Shown: positions 46,890 to 58,439 of the stretch, in pieces
Position numbering within the stretch: position 1 is the stretch's first letter
Layout of the letters: every line of letters starts with the position of its first letter
Assembly (NCBI RefSeq): GCF_030867095.1
Contig: NC_081828.1
Coordinates: 53,607,434 to 53,671,433 of the forward strand
DNA length: 64,000 nucleotides
DNA from: Alligator mississippiensis
Taxonomy: Eukaryota; Chordata; Crocodylia; Alligatoridae
Reading direction: 5' to 3'
The notes under the pieces: generated by a model
What the model was told of the DNA's origin: nothing
Seen by the model: the letters and a program-made list of their open reading frames with translations, nothing else
The model's database searches: none
Translations under genes and position numbers: made by a program

Positions 46890-48167
46890 TCATCTCTGGG
46901 AAGTGTTGTGTAAGTTTTCCTTGAGGATCAGGACTGAGAGATTGGAGAGAGAGTGGCCCTCCTGTGAGAAATGTGCCCCCACTGGTAATTGTGTGTCTTT
47001 GATGGATTTCCGGTGTGTGTTCATTCTGGTGCACAGTTGTTGTTTGGTCTCTCCTACATGTCTTCCATCAGGGCATTTGGTGCATTGGATGAGGTACATT
47101 ACATTTCTGGAGGTGCAGCTGTAAGATCCTGGGATGCTGATGGCTCTGTTGTGGGGTGTAGTAATAGTGGGGGTGGTGGAGATGTGTTGGCAGGTTTTGC
47201 ATTTCTTGTCCTGGCACGGTCTGGATCCTTTTGGTGTGTTCTGGGCTTGAGGAAGTTTGCTTCTGGTGATGAGGTTGGCGAGGTTCGGTGCTTGTCTGAA
47301 GGCTAGGATGGGTGGCTCTGGGAAGATCTTTTTAAGAATAGGGTCTCTTTCTAATATGGGTTGCACTTTTTTGAGGATTTTCCGTACAGGTTCAAGGGAG
47401 GGGTGATAGGTCATAACCGGTGGTGTGCGATTTGTGGGTGTTTTTCTTCTGTACTGCAGCAGTTCTTCACGTGGTATCCGGGTGGCTCTTTCAAACGTGT
47501 GATCTACCTCTCTGGAGGAGTGTCTTTGCTGGGTGAAAGCCTTTTTAAGATTGGTGAGGTGGCGATCCCGGGTTTTCTCTTCAGTACAAATGCGGTGGTA
47601 TCTGAGGGCTTGGCTGTATATCACAGCTTTTTTGGTGTGTTTTGGGTGATTGCTGGTTCTGTGCAGATATGTATGTTGGTCTGTGGGTTTCTTGTATACT
47701 GTGGTCTGTATTTTACCCTTCTGGATACTGATCATTGTGTCTAAAAAGGAGATGTTGGTGCTGGAGTATTCTAAAGAAAGTTGGATGGAGGGATGGTGAC
47801 TGTTGAATTTCTGGTGGAACTCAATCAGAGATTGCAGGTTCTCACTCCAAATGATGAAGATGTCATTGATGTATCGTAAGTACAGCAAGGGTTTGATGGT
47901 GCAGTTCTTAAGGAAGTCTTCTTCCAGGTGGCTCATAAAAAGGTTGGCATACTGTGGGGCCATTTTAGTGCCCAGAGCTGTTCCCATCATTTGGAGGAAG
48001 TGTTGATTATTAAAAGTGAAATTGTTGTGTGTGAGGATGAAGTGTATAAGCTCAGTAATATCTTTGGGTTTGTATTCTGGGTTGTAATCTTGTTCCTGTA
48101 GATATGTAAAGCAGGCTTGGATGCCATCCTGGTGTGGGATGTTGGTATATAGTCTGGTAACGTCCAT
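46890..48167 (-). pseudogene. Penelope-like polyprotein: partial reverse transcriptase plus GIY-YIG endonuclease
   Basis: A 425-codon frame (open for about 25 further codons upstream into the right arm) starting at the first palm motif, DVTRLYTNIPH. It follows with GTKMAPQYANLFM, the catalytic box RYINDIF, the FLDTMI and TVYKKPTD segments, a cysteine pair (KCKTCQH), and a GIY-YIG domain (VMYLIQC, then HVGETKQ, R and H residues after it). Usual Penelope products are about twice as long, so the N-terminal half is missing. The catalytic box reads Y-I-N-D where Y-x-D-D is expected (codon at about 47865-47867), so the first aspartate of the pair is lost. It was probably brought in by an active relative and is dead itself. 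On the + strand only shadow frames exist. Confidence 0.92.
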
Positions 48168-48351
48168 GGTGGCTAGGAGTGTGTTGCTGGGAAGGTGGTC
48201 TATGTTTTTAAGTTTCCATAGAAAGTCTGTAGTGTCTTGTTTTGATACATTATAATCTGCCTGGCAACTGACTCCCCAGCCCAGCCCCTGGCTTGTTTAC
48301 TTTTCATTCCATCCAGGAAGAGCACACACCAACTGATGAAGCTTCCTTAGC

Positions 48352-48384
48352 CTGACAAAGGGTTTTTGAACCCGAAAGCTTGCT
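48352..48384 (+). ncRNA. Hammerhead-like motif in right Penelope arm, core changed
   Basis: Same as the left-arm motif but the first box reads CUGACAA in place of CUGANGA, which should abolish cleavage. The stem II sequence and GAAA box are kept. Confidence 0.5.
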
Positions 48385-48505
48385 TAATAACTATTCTCCA
48401 ACCATTTGGGTTGGTCTAATAAAAGATATCAAATTCACCCAAGGAACCTTGTCTGCCTATGTCCTTAGACCAACACGGCTACAACCCAAACGTCTTCAGT
48501 ACTGA

Positions 48506-49384
48506 AGCATGTACAGATTTATGCTTCAGTCTCAAATGCTTGGGAATGTGTTTTCCTTTTAATTGCTTTGTTTTTGATCTTTTAGTCTTTTTAGATGAAG
48601 AGGTATGTACAGGCAATTAACTATTCTGATTCTTGATACAATGAAATTTCTGGCTCTTAATAGCTTCCAGGCACAACAACATATTAACTAGTGCGTTGGT
48701 ATGAAGTGGCCTCTGATCAGTGAAGCATTTTGAATTACAGACCTGTTCCAGTCCACTATACTCCACTAAACTGAGACTGGAAGCAGAAGGGCCATAGCAT
48801 AGGGAAAAAATAAGTTGAGCCAGTATTTTTGTTCTAACCAGAAAGGGGGATTCTTAGGAATGCTGTTCCCCAGAGACTGCAAATACCATAGTACAGGTAC
48901 CACAGTATGTTTTTATATCTGTTGCGTGATTAATCTAAATTCCCCTTTCTGTAATTGGCATATTATGGCTTATCATTTCTGAGGTCACTAAATATTAGTA
49001 ATAAAGATGTGATAACTCAAAACCAGTTTGAGGCACTGAAGGTAAATTTGCATCATGTTCTGATGGATAATGAACAGTCAGATGAACTGATTTCTTGATA
49101 CAAAAGCTTATGAGGTTACCCTTAACATTTGCTGTTGCATGTGAGCTTGATGATGTTGGGATAAGTACTGCTTTAGTATCTGGTGGAGAAGAAAATGAAA
49201 GGGTTGCAGGTTGCTGAAGTGTGTTAATGATAGGAGAGTTATGATAAATGCAGGAGACTTCCTCCTTCATTTCTCACTTCCATGTGTCTGAGGTTTGGGT
49301 TTGGAAGAACGTGTCTTAATGCAACATTAATTGTTGATAAATTAAGTTTTAGGTTTGTGTTTGTTGCTACTGTTTGTTTAAAGC
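48506..49384. other. Unannotated stretch
   Basis: Nothing recognised. Confidence 0.45.
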
Positions 49385-49560
49385 ACAGTAGCACTTAGCA
49401 GCGCTAGATACCGTAAGTTCACTAGTCCTAGGCACTAAATGAACACCCAACAAGAGGCAATTCTTGCCCCAAGTAATTCATGGTCTAAATAGAAAAGACC
49501 CACAAAAAATGGGAAAAAGGAAGTACAATTCCTCCTTTACAGACTGGGATTGGATGTACA
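49385..49560 (+). repeat. Old SINE-type fragment
   Basis: TCCTAGGCACTAAATGAACAC, GCAATTCTTGCCCCAAGTAATTC, then CATGGTCTAAATAGAAAAGAC and a later TTTACAGACTGGGAT resemble the 3' section of widespread amniote SINE/L2-related repeats. Confidence 0.5.
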
Positions 49561-50456
49561 GAAATGTTTGTAAAGATTAAGTTTTTTACCATTATTTTTT
49601 CCCTCGTGCTGACCCTACAGAACACAGATGAGGCTGTCTGATGCTTCAAGCATAAAGGAAATCCAGATGTGCTAAATTAAACCTAAACTCTAAATTTCCT
49701 GGATTTAAATAGCAATATTTGGTTCTAGAAAAAAATATAACATTATTATGATGTTTGTGTACCTTTAATTACTACTATGTATTCTCAGTTCTAACATTAA
49801 CTAACATTATTTCTGTGAACAGGGAAAAGATAATATCTGAATTTAGAAGCTAAACTATTTGTGCAGAAAAAATAGAATAGAATCTTTTGATTAGAGATCC
49901 CCTTTATCACAATCTCTAGTTCTTTTCCTAACAAGGATTTGGGGTCTATAGTTTGTAATAGCAGTGGCACCTAGTGGTCAATTCTTTTATGGCAAGTTAA
50001 TTTTCTGCGCAATTTTCTAAATTTGATTCTTCACATCAAACTTTTGAAAGGACCAAAGCTTTTCCATTTAATCTGCATGCAAGCACTGCATGACCCAGGA
50101 ATGGATGAACCAGGTTTAATATAGCCATCTCAACCCTTTGCTAATAAAACTTTATTACCACTATACCACATAGTGGTTGCAGAGGAGAGAGGTGGCATGT
50201 ACTCTAAGGGTATAATATTGCAGACCACAGTGTAGTGGAAAGACACCCAAAGTTTGCCCAGGTAGAGATTCATGATGCTGTGGCTAGACTTTGTAGTATC
50301 TGAGCTGCTGGTAACTTACACCCGGTACAGGTTCTCTGTACTGAAAGCAGACTACAGTGTAGACATACCCTTGAGTTGCAACCAAGTCTCTTTTGCAAAT
50401 CTGTTTTTTCAACTGTTCTGTAACTTCAGAAATAAAAATACCCTTATTTTCCCATA
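49561..50456. other. Unannotated stretch
   Basis: Nothing recognised. Confidence 0.45.
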
Positions 50457-50534
50457 GGCAGGCAGGGTTCTTTGAGTAGATGTGATATCTTTTATTAGAC
50501 CAACTGAGTAGTTGGAAAAAAGTTCTTAGCAAAC

Positions 50535-50562
50535 TTTTGGGCGCAGTCACCCTTCATCAGGC
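50535..50562 (-). ncRNA. Hammerhead-like motif, older left arm
   Basis: Minus strand: CUGAUGA, stem GGGUG with CGCCC, then AAAA in place of GAAA. The stem differs from the one at 46674 (GGGUU/AACCC) at paired positions. Confidence 0.45.
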
Positions 50563-51381
50563 ATAGGGAGTCTCTGCTGGTCTGACTCTCAGACCAACAA
50601 AGACCAGTATCATTTGGAGAATGATACTTCTGTATTCTCTGAAATACTGCATGCACTTTTCAAGATATCATCACCTGAAGGATCAGGCTACCCCCTTAAT
50701 AAAAGGAGCCTTGTGGGAAACTCTAGCCTCTCCAGCACCAGTGAAAACATCCATCAAAAAGTGATCCTAGGTAAAATTTTCTAATCACTTGGATCTCCAG
50801 AGTTTCTGTTGGTTTTTGAGCATCTGCTTTTTGAGTAAGAATACACCAACAGATAAAGCCTAGAGCTATTTAAGACATGTACTTCCATATCTTCCGTTAT
50901 GAGAAGTGAACTCAGGTTCCTCACCCAGCATTGACTTTCTAATGTAGGAAAGAGGCTGTTTATCAGCAGAGGGGAACTCAGAGACAATATAAAAGAGAGC
51001 TGGTTAATTGTGAAAACCACCCTACAAGCTACACAGATGTAGCAGAAACTGTAAGAAAATCTATGGTTGCTGTAGCTTTCATGAGAAGGGCAATCAGGGT
51101 CCAAACTTTGGGCATCCCTTGTGAAGTGCAGGCCATGACTAAGGACATACCCTTCCAAGGAGCTGAACTCTTTAGTAAGAAAAAGAAAAGTGCCTTCCTT
51201 TCACTCAAGGACTCCAAAGTAACCTTTCTCATCTTTGCTACCTACACACCTAATCTACCAAAAACCCTACTATCTTCTGTCCCAATGGCAGTACATGCCA
51301 TCTTACCACAGGGGTTCATATCACAGAAATATGAACTTTCATTTTGACCCAGGAGAACTTTTACAATCTTTGCTCCGATGC

Positions 51382-51412
51382 CTGATGAAGGGTGTTTGTG
51401 CCTGAAAGCTTG
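51382..51412 (+). ncRNA. Hammerhead-like motif, older right arm
   Basis: CUGAUGA and GAAA both match the hammerhead core exactly; stem II is GGGUG with UGCCU, held by G-U pairs; then GCUUGC. Stem I is not visible by eye. Confidence 0.5.
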
Positions 51413-51525
51413 CAAAAAAAAAAAAGACATTTTTTTTGCAAAAATCTTGTTGGTCTAACAAAAGATATCACCTCTACCATGAGCCCTGATTGCGTTTTCC
51501 TCTAAACCAATATGTCTACAACCTA

Positions 51526-53189
51526 GATACCTGACACCATCTTACCACAGATGGAGTATTACTCCAAACAGCAGCTGAGATACAGGAGAGAGTAACCTCC
51601 TTCAACCATTTGCACTCTGATAATATCTCAGCAAATTTGACTGTGTGGGATCAGACTGATAAGTACTTCCTTGGGTAATTGCCTTACCACCTTGCACTGG
51701 CTGTAGTCCAATATTACCAATAATATATGGGTGCTGCACATTATTACCTTTTGGGGGGGATATATGCAGCCCACATGAAAACAACCCAGATAGGGTCATG
51801 GTGGTAAATCATGTTCATGGAGAGTTTCCCCTTAGATCACTCCATGAATTTGTATGTATTACCAAATGACTGGCATTCCTCTCCTTGAACATCAGTGCAC
51901 ACTCCGCTAAGCACACAAGAAACATGGGCCTGCTTCAGAAAAGTGCCAGTTTCTGAGATTTGTAAAACAACTACAGATGGTTACTCACTTATATTTGTTA
52001 AACATGAGACTATTGACACAGCATCCATGGCAGAAGCCAAGTTTGGAAGAGCGCTATTACATTTCTTATTTGACTAATCATCTGTAAGTCCTTGACACAC
52101 CATCTAGACAGGATAATGCTTGTTCCTCACTGGGATTGGGGTCCACACTGATTCATACAAGAAGAACAAAACAGTAATTTGTCCTACACTTACTGCAGCA
52201 TTTCAAAATGATGTAGTCCGTGTGGATTCAACGGTCTACCCTCCTACCCTGCTCATAGTCTTTAGCTATAATGGGCTTAGAATTGCAACGAAGCTTAGGG
52301 AGGGTTACAGCCACTCCATTCTTTATGCTCTTGTTTGAGATCATGAAGAGACATAGAATATGGGTTACCTGAAATAATCCAGACTGGTGTGCATAGAGCA
52401 CATGTTCATCCATAGCAGATCCACACAGATGATAGTGTTTCAGCTGCTGTAGAACAAGTAGCCATTCTTTTTTTAATACTGTGCTGTGGAATCTAAAATG
52501 ATCTTTACAATTTACAAATGATGAGTTTACAAGCAACGTAAACTGCATTTAGTGAAGTTTTATTGAGCTGGCTTTTTTCCATATTATGCAATTTGCTTAA
52601 AGCTTTAAGAATAAGCTAATGAATAAGCTTTTTTAAGACTGTATCTCTTAACATTGTGTTGTAACTTTTCTTTCAGCAAATCTCTTCCTCTTTTGGTAAA
52701 ACCAAAGCAACATGTTTGAGAAGTGGGGTGTAGAAGGCTGAGAGGTAACTGGAGGTCAGGTTGAGCAAAGGGCAGTTTATATTATAAACGAATATAGTGC
52801 AGGAAAATGACTTTTTCTACTTATTTCAATGTGATCATAATGCAAATGGGAAAGAAGTAACTGTATTACAGATAGTACTGTTTAATGGAGCTACAAATAT
52901 AAAGATGATGATGATGATGATGCTCTTTGATTACATAACAGCATTATCAATCAAAAAAAGTCTAGGTTTGGAGACTGCCATTGCTATGGCTTTGTACTTT
53001 TTGTGGCTATAATTCTTTAAGATTTAATGTTTATTCACTTCAATTATTTTAGAGTCTAACATCTTTGGGTACTAATGAAAAGTCGCTTACCTTTGAAGTA
53101 AAATTATTTAATTTTTTTTAAAATTACAGTTGATATTTCACAGTATCAGCAATACAAATAGCGGAAGAAACTGGTGGCACTGGCAGGTG
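51526..53189. other. Unannotated stretch
   Basis: No gene seen. A GAT trinucleotide run lies at about 52904-52922. Confidence 0.45.
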
Positions 53190-53197
53190 ACCTGGAT

Positions 53198-53501
53198 CAG
53201 TGATTCCCAACCTGGGTGCTTTGGTAGCCTGGGGTGTCTTGTAATCCCTTCAGCAGTGCCATAGGGGGTCCCACAATGTTAGCACCACTAGGTGTGCCAA
53301 CACGATTCAAGAGATAAACCCAGAGATTTCAAACAGACACCCATAGCTGCAGTCATTTGGAGTTCTTTGCAGCAGAAAAACTGCTGTGTTCTTTTTTCAG
53401 ACACCAAAACAGAGCAAAAACGGAGAGCTGCCACTTTCTGAGGTGTACCACAAGTCCTATCCCAAGATGCCTTGAGACTAAAAAAAGGTTGTAAACCACT
53501 A
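53198..53501. mobile_element. hAT-type miniature element, 304 bp
   Basis: Ends CAGTGATTCCCAACC and GGTTGTAAACCACTA. The left half matches the outer element at 24164 (shared GATAAACCCAGAGAT-like text). Flanking duplication weak. Confidence 0.65.
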
Positions 53502-53604
53502 ATCTAAGTACCCCCAGTTGTGAAGCCATGAAAAAATGAAATCTCTGCCAGGATGCCTGCTGATCCCAGCTTGCTGGGCAAAGAGAGAGAGGTGTGATTT
53601 TTTT

Positions 53605-53935
53605 TCCCCACAAATCACAAAAAAATCAGGCTGCAAGAGACCTCCAGAGGCCATCTACCCTGCCTGAGGCTGGACCATCCCTATCCAAACCATCCCACAC
53701 AAACCCTAGTCTAAATTGTATCTAAGACAACCATCAACCCTGACACAACATGGAGCTACCACCCTAACCTGCCGCAGGTAAAGCAATGTCATGTTTCTAT
53801 GAAACGTTGTCAGCCTACACTCATAGGGCCACACCGCAGTTAGAGAAGGCAACGCCCCAGGGGGTGGAAATTTCTTCCTGACCCCAAATATAATGATCGA
53901 TCTGACGCTGAGTGGAGGGGCAAGACCCTCTAGCC
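53605..53935 (-). mobile_element. CR1 LINE fragment
   Basis: GAGACCTCCAGAGGCCATCT, GCCTGAGGCTGGACCATCCC and a later CCCAGGGGGTGGAAATTTCTTCC are the complement of crocodilian/turtle CR1 3'-region text. Decayed. Confidence 0.65.
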
Positions 53936-53972
53936 AGGAACAGTGGTGGCCTTAGGGGTGTTGGGGCTAGAC

Positions 53973-54159
53973 CAGGGGTGGGCAATTATTTTGAGCAGAG
54001 GGCTGCTTACTGAGTTTTGGCAAGCCACGGGGGTCAGCATGATAGGCAGCCAGGAACAGATAAGTATTAATTTTCTAATTTTTTTAGGGGCCCTGCAGGC
54101 TGGATAGAATGGCCTGGCGTGCCGCATCCAGCCCCCAGGCCGCATTTTGCCCACCCCAC
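53973..54159. mobile_element. hAT-type miniature element, 187 bp
   Basis: Sister of 24973-25158: CAGGGGTGGGCAATTATTTT to ATTTTGCCCACCCC. Flanks GGCTAGAC (53965-53972) and GGCTAAAC (54160-54167), one mismatch. It lies just upstream of the CpG-rich stretch. Confidence 0.88.
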
Positions 54160-54329
54160 GGCTAAACAGTCATTTGGGGCCCCTTTGAGGCTTAATTTTG
54201 ATGACCTGTAAGCAAGCCAGACATTTTCAATTTCAATTTAACTTTGCCCTATTGCACGAAACTGCAATGACAGTATCTTATACAATACTGATATTACAAA
54301 GAAAGAGTTTGTTAACATGGAGCTATATT

Positions 54330-55060
54330 CTAGGTTCAAAATTTCAGGGCCTCCTAAGGCGTGGGGGCCTGGTTTGCCCTCCCCTAAGGCCGCTACTGCC
54401 AAGAGCCTCCGGCTTTGGTCCTAGCAGGAGCGCTGGCACAGCCCAGTCAAGCTCGGCTGTCGCCAACGCCAAGTGCCTCCGAGGGAGGCTTAAAAACACC
54501 CTGACACATGTATCAGGAAGGCGGGGGGGAGAAGCAAAGCCCACAGCAGAAAGCCCCGGCCTCTTGTCTCCCTCCTCCCCCAGCCCCCCAGCTTTCACCA
54601 CAGTGAACAAGCAGCAGCAGGGTGTGGGCAGCCCTTGCCATGCGTACACAGGAGAGGGGCAGGTGGCCCTGCGGGCCCGGGGCCCTGGAGCGAATCCCCG
54701 GGCCAGTACGTCCACCTCCAGCTCCCCGGAGCGGGGCGACGCAACCGGCAGTGGGCATGCGCGCGGCGGGCGGGCATGCTCAGTACTCAGGCCTCGGTGA
54801 GCGGGGAGGTTGCTCGGCTGCGGAGCAGGTGAGGGCAGCCGGAGGGGCTGCGGGGGCCATGAGTCCCGGCAGGCGGGGCTGGCCCCTGATCCAGCGCCCG
54901 GGCTGGTCCTGACTTTACCTGCCTCCCCCCCCCGCCAGGCTGGGATCCGGTCTGGGCACCCCCTGCACTGGGGAAGCGGTTGGGGGGAGGGGGTGCGGGC
55001 CACTTCCTGCTCCCCGCCTTGTCCTGCTTGAGGTGCGGGGCTCCTGCCTTCTTCCCTGGC
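54330..55060 (+). promoter_or_regulatory. NPL: CpG-rich stretch, likely NPL promoter and 5' UTR exon
   Basis: GC-rich with many CpG, in sharp contrast to the AT-rich surroundings, about 0.7-1.4 kb before the first coding exon of NPL. It holds GC boxes (GGGCGG-like) and CAG|GTGAGGGC at about 54829, a possible donor of a non-coding first exon. The transcription start cannot be fixed. The long minus-strand frame (54344-55066) is taken to be a composition artefact. Confidence 0.6.
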
Positions 55061-55164
55061 CCTCACCGAGGGGTTTGGCCCCAGGTCTGATAGAAAACTT
55101 CTGCTTCGAGCAGAGACCCAATGGAAGTGCTGTCAGTGCCAGAGGGGTGTGATTTGAAGTGACG

Positions 55165-55515
55165 CACACCTGGAGAAACACGCACGCCCATGCGTGCACA
55201 CAGAGAAACGCACACACACGTGCACACAGAGAAGCACGTGTGTGGAGAAATGCACACATGCGGACACAGAGAAACATGCACGTGGAGAAACATGCACACA
55301 TGCACATACAGAGAAATACGCACATGGAGTAACACATGCACACACATAAACACATGCACACATGGAGAAACATGCACATGTGCACATACAGAGAAACACG
55401 TGCAGGCACACAGAGAAGCACATAGGCACATGGAGACAGAGAGAACTGCAGATGCGTTCACCCACACGGAGAACTGCATGCACATGCACACACATGTGCA
55501 CACACAAACATTGTA
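55165..55515. repeat. CA-rich minisatellite
   Basis: About 350 bp of imperfect units such as ACATGCACACATGGAGAAAC and CACACAGAGAA. Lies between the CpG-rich stretch and the first coding exon. The Cys/Met-rich minus-strand frames (up to 168 codons) are the repeat read through. Confidence 0.9.
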
Positions 55516-55783
55516 GTAACATATTTGCTTTTTACCTAGACTGGTTGCTACCTTCCCCCAAGCTCAGCCTTTGCTGCTATAATATATGTACTTGCATTTG
55601 CTTGTTTTTCTCAAGATCCACACAATCTCTTCCCCTTCCCCCACCAAGAAATGTGTGAATTCCACTTGTTCTGGACTTTTGACTGTAGAGCTTTGTCATT
55701 AACAGAGGTTACTCGGAATCTGCTTCTCCAGTCAACAAAGGAATATATAGATATTTTTGTCTCTTTCTGACTTATCTCCACAG

Positions 55784-55852
55784 CGCAATGGCATCCCAAA
55801 AGAAGTTGCAGGGTCTTGTAGCAGCTACAGTCACTCCATTGACTTCAGATGG
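55784..55852 (+). CDS. NPL: NPL, first coding exon (N-acetylneuraminate pyruvate lyase)
   Basis: NPL is a cytosolic aldolase of sialic acid breakdown that splits N-acetylneuraminate into N-acetylmannosamine and pyruvate. After an acceptor (CCACAG, ending 55783) the ATG at 55788 opens 21 codons: MASQKKLQGLVAA, then TVTPLTSDG, matching the start of vertebrate NPL, whose KLQGLVAAT.TP segment begins the TIM-barrel. The exon ends in phase 2 (GG) at a GTAAAT donor. The next exon begins with one base that completes a glycine, so the splice fits. The gene is on the + strand and continues at 61156. Confidence 0.93.
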
Positions 55853-56098
55853 GTAAATATTACCGTGGACCAGCACAAGGTGTGCTGTCAAAATTGGCAA
55901 GCCCCTGTTAATGCTAATTATACCTGTGCTGAAGAAGCATTATGATCCTGACTTTTAACAGAATCAATGAATGAATGTACTGTACTCTTTTATCCCAGAA
56001 CCTTATTTCTCTACTTCTTTGTCTACAACTATTTATTGGGAAAAAAAGTCAATTTTCTAATGATCTTTACCATTCCAGCTGTGATGGATGACACAGAG

Positions 56099-56350
56099 CA
56101 ATGGGGTCCAGCCTTTTTGGCAGGCATCTCACAAATTAGCCCTACATCCTCCCTGAGTGCCACTCCAGTCTCCTCTCCCTTACTGATCTGCTCTGTTTCT
56201 GCTTCTTGCCCTGGGCTCCTTGAGAATCTGCTGCTCTGCTTTCTGCCTTATCTGCCACGATGCTGCCTGTTCCAGCTCTAATTTTTTGGTGTGCCACACA
56301 GAGGTTGCCTGTGCCACTTGTGACATGTGTACCCCAGGTTGGCAACCCTG
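56099..56350 (-). mobile_element. hAT-type miniature element
   Basis: Same family and orientation as 33932-34178: CAATGGGGTCCAGCC at the left and GGTTGGCAACCCTG at the right, with shared CTCCCT-AGTG-CACTCCAGT text. The flanking 8-mers agree only in part. Confidence 0.6.
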
Positions 56351-58439
56351 ACATATATCATGGGGCATACGTGTGTGACAGTAGTGAGAGAATGACTGGT
56401 ATTCTATTCTAGGCTGTGCATTTGTTAGCACAGCATTTGTGTAACAAGTGATTACTATAAAGTATTTAAAGTACAAGTTAGAATCTTTCCAACTAGACTT
56501 TCAGAACTCAGGCTAAGTTTGCAGGCATGGGAATGGGGAAAATCATTCTGACTTGTAAATAAGTAGATGTAATCTGGGGTTGTAGAGAGACAAACCATTC
56601 AGGATTTCACTCTGTCACAAGTGGAACACAGCCTGCCCCATTCTGTCTTTGTGCGAGCAGAGAGAGGGTTCAAGGTAACAGCTGACAGATGCTATTAGCA
56701 GCTTGCATCCTGTGATTATGAAGGCTAGCTTGGGTACTTGTCAACAGCTGTGCAAATACTATCTGTTTAGTCCTTGAAATTGTGTGCAGTTGTACAAGCC
56801 ATGTCCATGGGAGGCATTTACAGCACTCTACAGCCACTAGCTAATTACATCTATGTGGTGAAGAAGCATTATTACCCTGATTGTAACAAACTGCCATGCA
56901 GAAGCCACTGGCTGGATTTTTATAGGTGCTGAGCATATGCAATTCTCCTTAACTGTAGTTAAAGATGTTCAGCAGTTCTAAACATCAGGGTCTGAAGAAG
57001 TAGCCCAGAGTCAAACAGCTTCTGTGTAGTGGAGCTAGAAATGGAACAAGAAATCTTGACTCTCAGGCCTCTATTCTCTGTCACCCCATCTTTGCATTTG
57101 AAGCAGGACAGTGAGATGGGGTGGGAAAGGCAGAGATGATTTTAAGCCATCTATATCTTTCTTTAATGCAGGGGCTTCTTGGCTCCTGGTATAAACTGGA
57201 TAACCACAGAACTGTTCATTTCTCCTTTCCATATGTCCTCAGGTAGCAGAGTAGTCATCAGGGTGTGTTTTGGTCTCCCCATCTCCCTGACTCATAAGGG
57301 GAACTTAAACAAGGGGCCAGGAGCAGAACTTGTGCAGAATCCTTACTGTCAGCCCTATGTTGGCTGAAAAGAGACTGTTGGGATGCAGGGTATGTTGCCT
57401 GCCTTCTTTACAGTCTCTTTACACTGCCAGAGTAAGTTGTTATGCGCCCCCCATCCTGGAGGATAGTGAATCAGGAGTTGTGCTGTTTTTCTCATGACTT
57501 AAGAGCATCCTATTCAAGTGTTAATGCTTCTTAAGCTACAACATACAATATGAGAAACACGCATGTTCTGTGACAGATGAAAGTGGTTTGTTTAGTCTCA
57601 ATCGTGGTTGAGCTAAGACCATGGCCATCCCTTGGAGAGGTTAGGTGGTGAGTACCCAAGAATCCAATAGGAGGGGGAGCTGTGAATAATAATATTTTTA
57701 CTGTGACCTTCTTTTAAATAACTTTTAAGTGCTCTATAAGCGACAGGCATACAAACCAATGAAATGTAACACCACAGGACTGGGTAGCCTGGACCCATCT
57801 AGTGGAATACTGAGGGGTGGGGAGAGTGAGAAAGACTTTGACTAAGGATGTTGGAACCAGTCTCTGGTCTCACTTCAGTTCTGTGACTGCAGAAATGGAT
57901 CACTGCTGAGCTAGTGAAAATATTTCAGAAAGGGAAATTTGTCACCATTTTTTTAACCAGTTCTGGGCCATACAGTTCCATGTTTCTCTCTGGTTTCTGT
58001 AGTGAGCATACTGAGTTTAAAGTTAAGTTCATAATTTCCCCTTGCCTTTTTTTCTTCAAACTCAGCCTAGTTTGGAGACAAGCTGTTCTTTCATGTATCC
58101 ACCAGCAATAAAAGTTCTGAAGGACAAATTATCCTGTGTTGACACAGGCACAATCCATTGTGCCTGAGCCAACCTAAATTTGCGCAGATTATTGGAATTT
58201 TGCAAACGGTTCTGTTGATGTAGAGGAAAGAATAGAATTCAATTCAATCTGTCTTATCTCTGCATTTGTAAAGAGCAGTAAAGAAGAGACAGTGCATTGA
58301 TTTTTTTGGAGTCATATTTGAAAGACTACCTAAAAAGACTTCCTAGAATTCATTTTGTTCACGTCAGCCGCCTGAATGAACCCTGTTGGGACTGAAATGA
58401 AAATCAGTAGTACCTAGTTTGAAGCCATGCTCTTGGGGA

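Larger units (their letters stand above)
46600..48492 (-). mobile_element. Penelope-like retroelement, 5'-truncated, with inverted terminal repeats
   Basis: Flanked by the 13-bp direct repeat TCTTCAGTACTGA (46587-46599 and 48493-48505). Two arms, 46601-46822 and 48243-48492, are inverted copies of each other and look about 95 % or more alike; the right arm has about 30 extra bases at its outer end (containing GTAGCCGTGTTGGTCT on the minus strand). Between them is a minus-strand frame with reverse transcriptase and a GIY-YIG endonuclease, the pair that defines Penelope-like elements, whose LTR-like repeats may be direct or inverted. The frame lacks the first reverse transcriptase motifs, and the junction to the right arm is where it was truncated. 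Confidence 0.93.
50457..51525. mobile_element. Penelope-related element: inverted arms around a non-RT interior
   Basis: Left arm (50457-50590) and right arm (about 51360-51525) are diverged inverted copies of the Penelope terminal repeat at 46601: GATATCTTTTATTAGACCAAC on the left; TTGGTCTAACAAAAGATATC and, at the end, CAATATGTCTACAACC on the right. The interior (about 50600-51355) has no reverse transcriptase or endonuclease trace that I can see. It may be a non-autonomous derivative or two solo repeats. No clear target duplication was found. Confidence 0.7.

Noticed and set aside
54344-55066. 240-codon minus-strand open frame
   Set aside because: Lies in the CpG-rich stretch, low-complexity Pro/Arg/Gly/Ala composition, no domain, antisense to NPL; open frames are expected in GC-rich DNA.
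54915-55522. Cys/Met/Val-rich minus-strand frames of 129-168 codons resembling a repeat protein
   Set aside because: They are the CA-rich minisatellite read in three frames.
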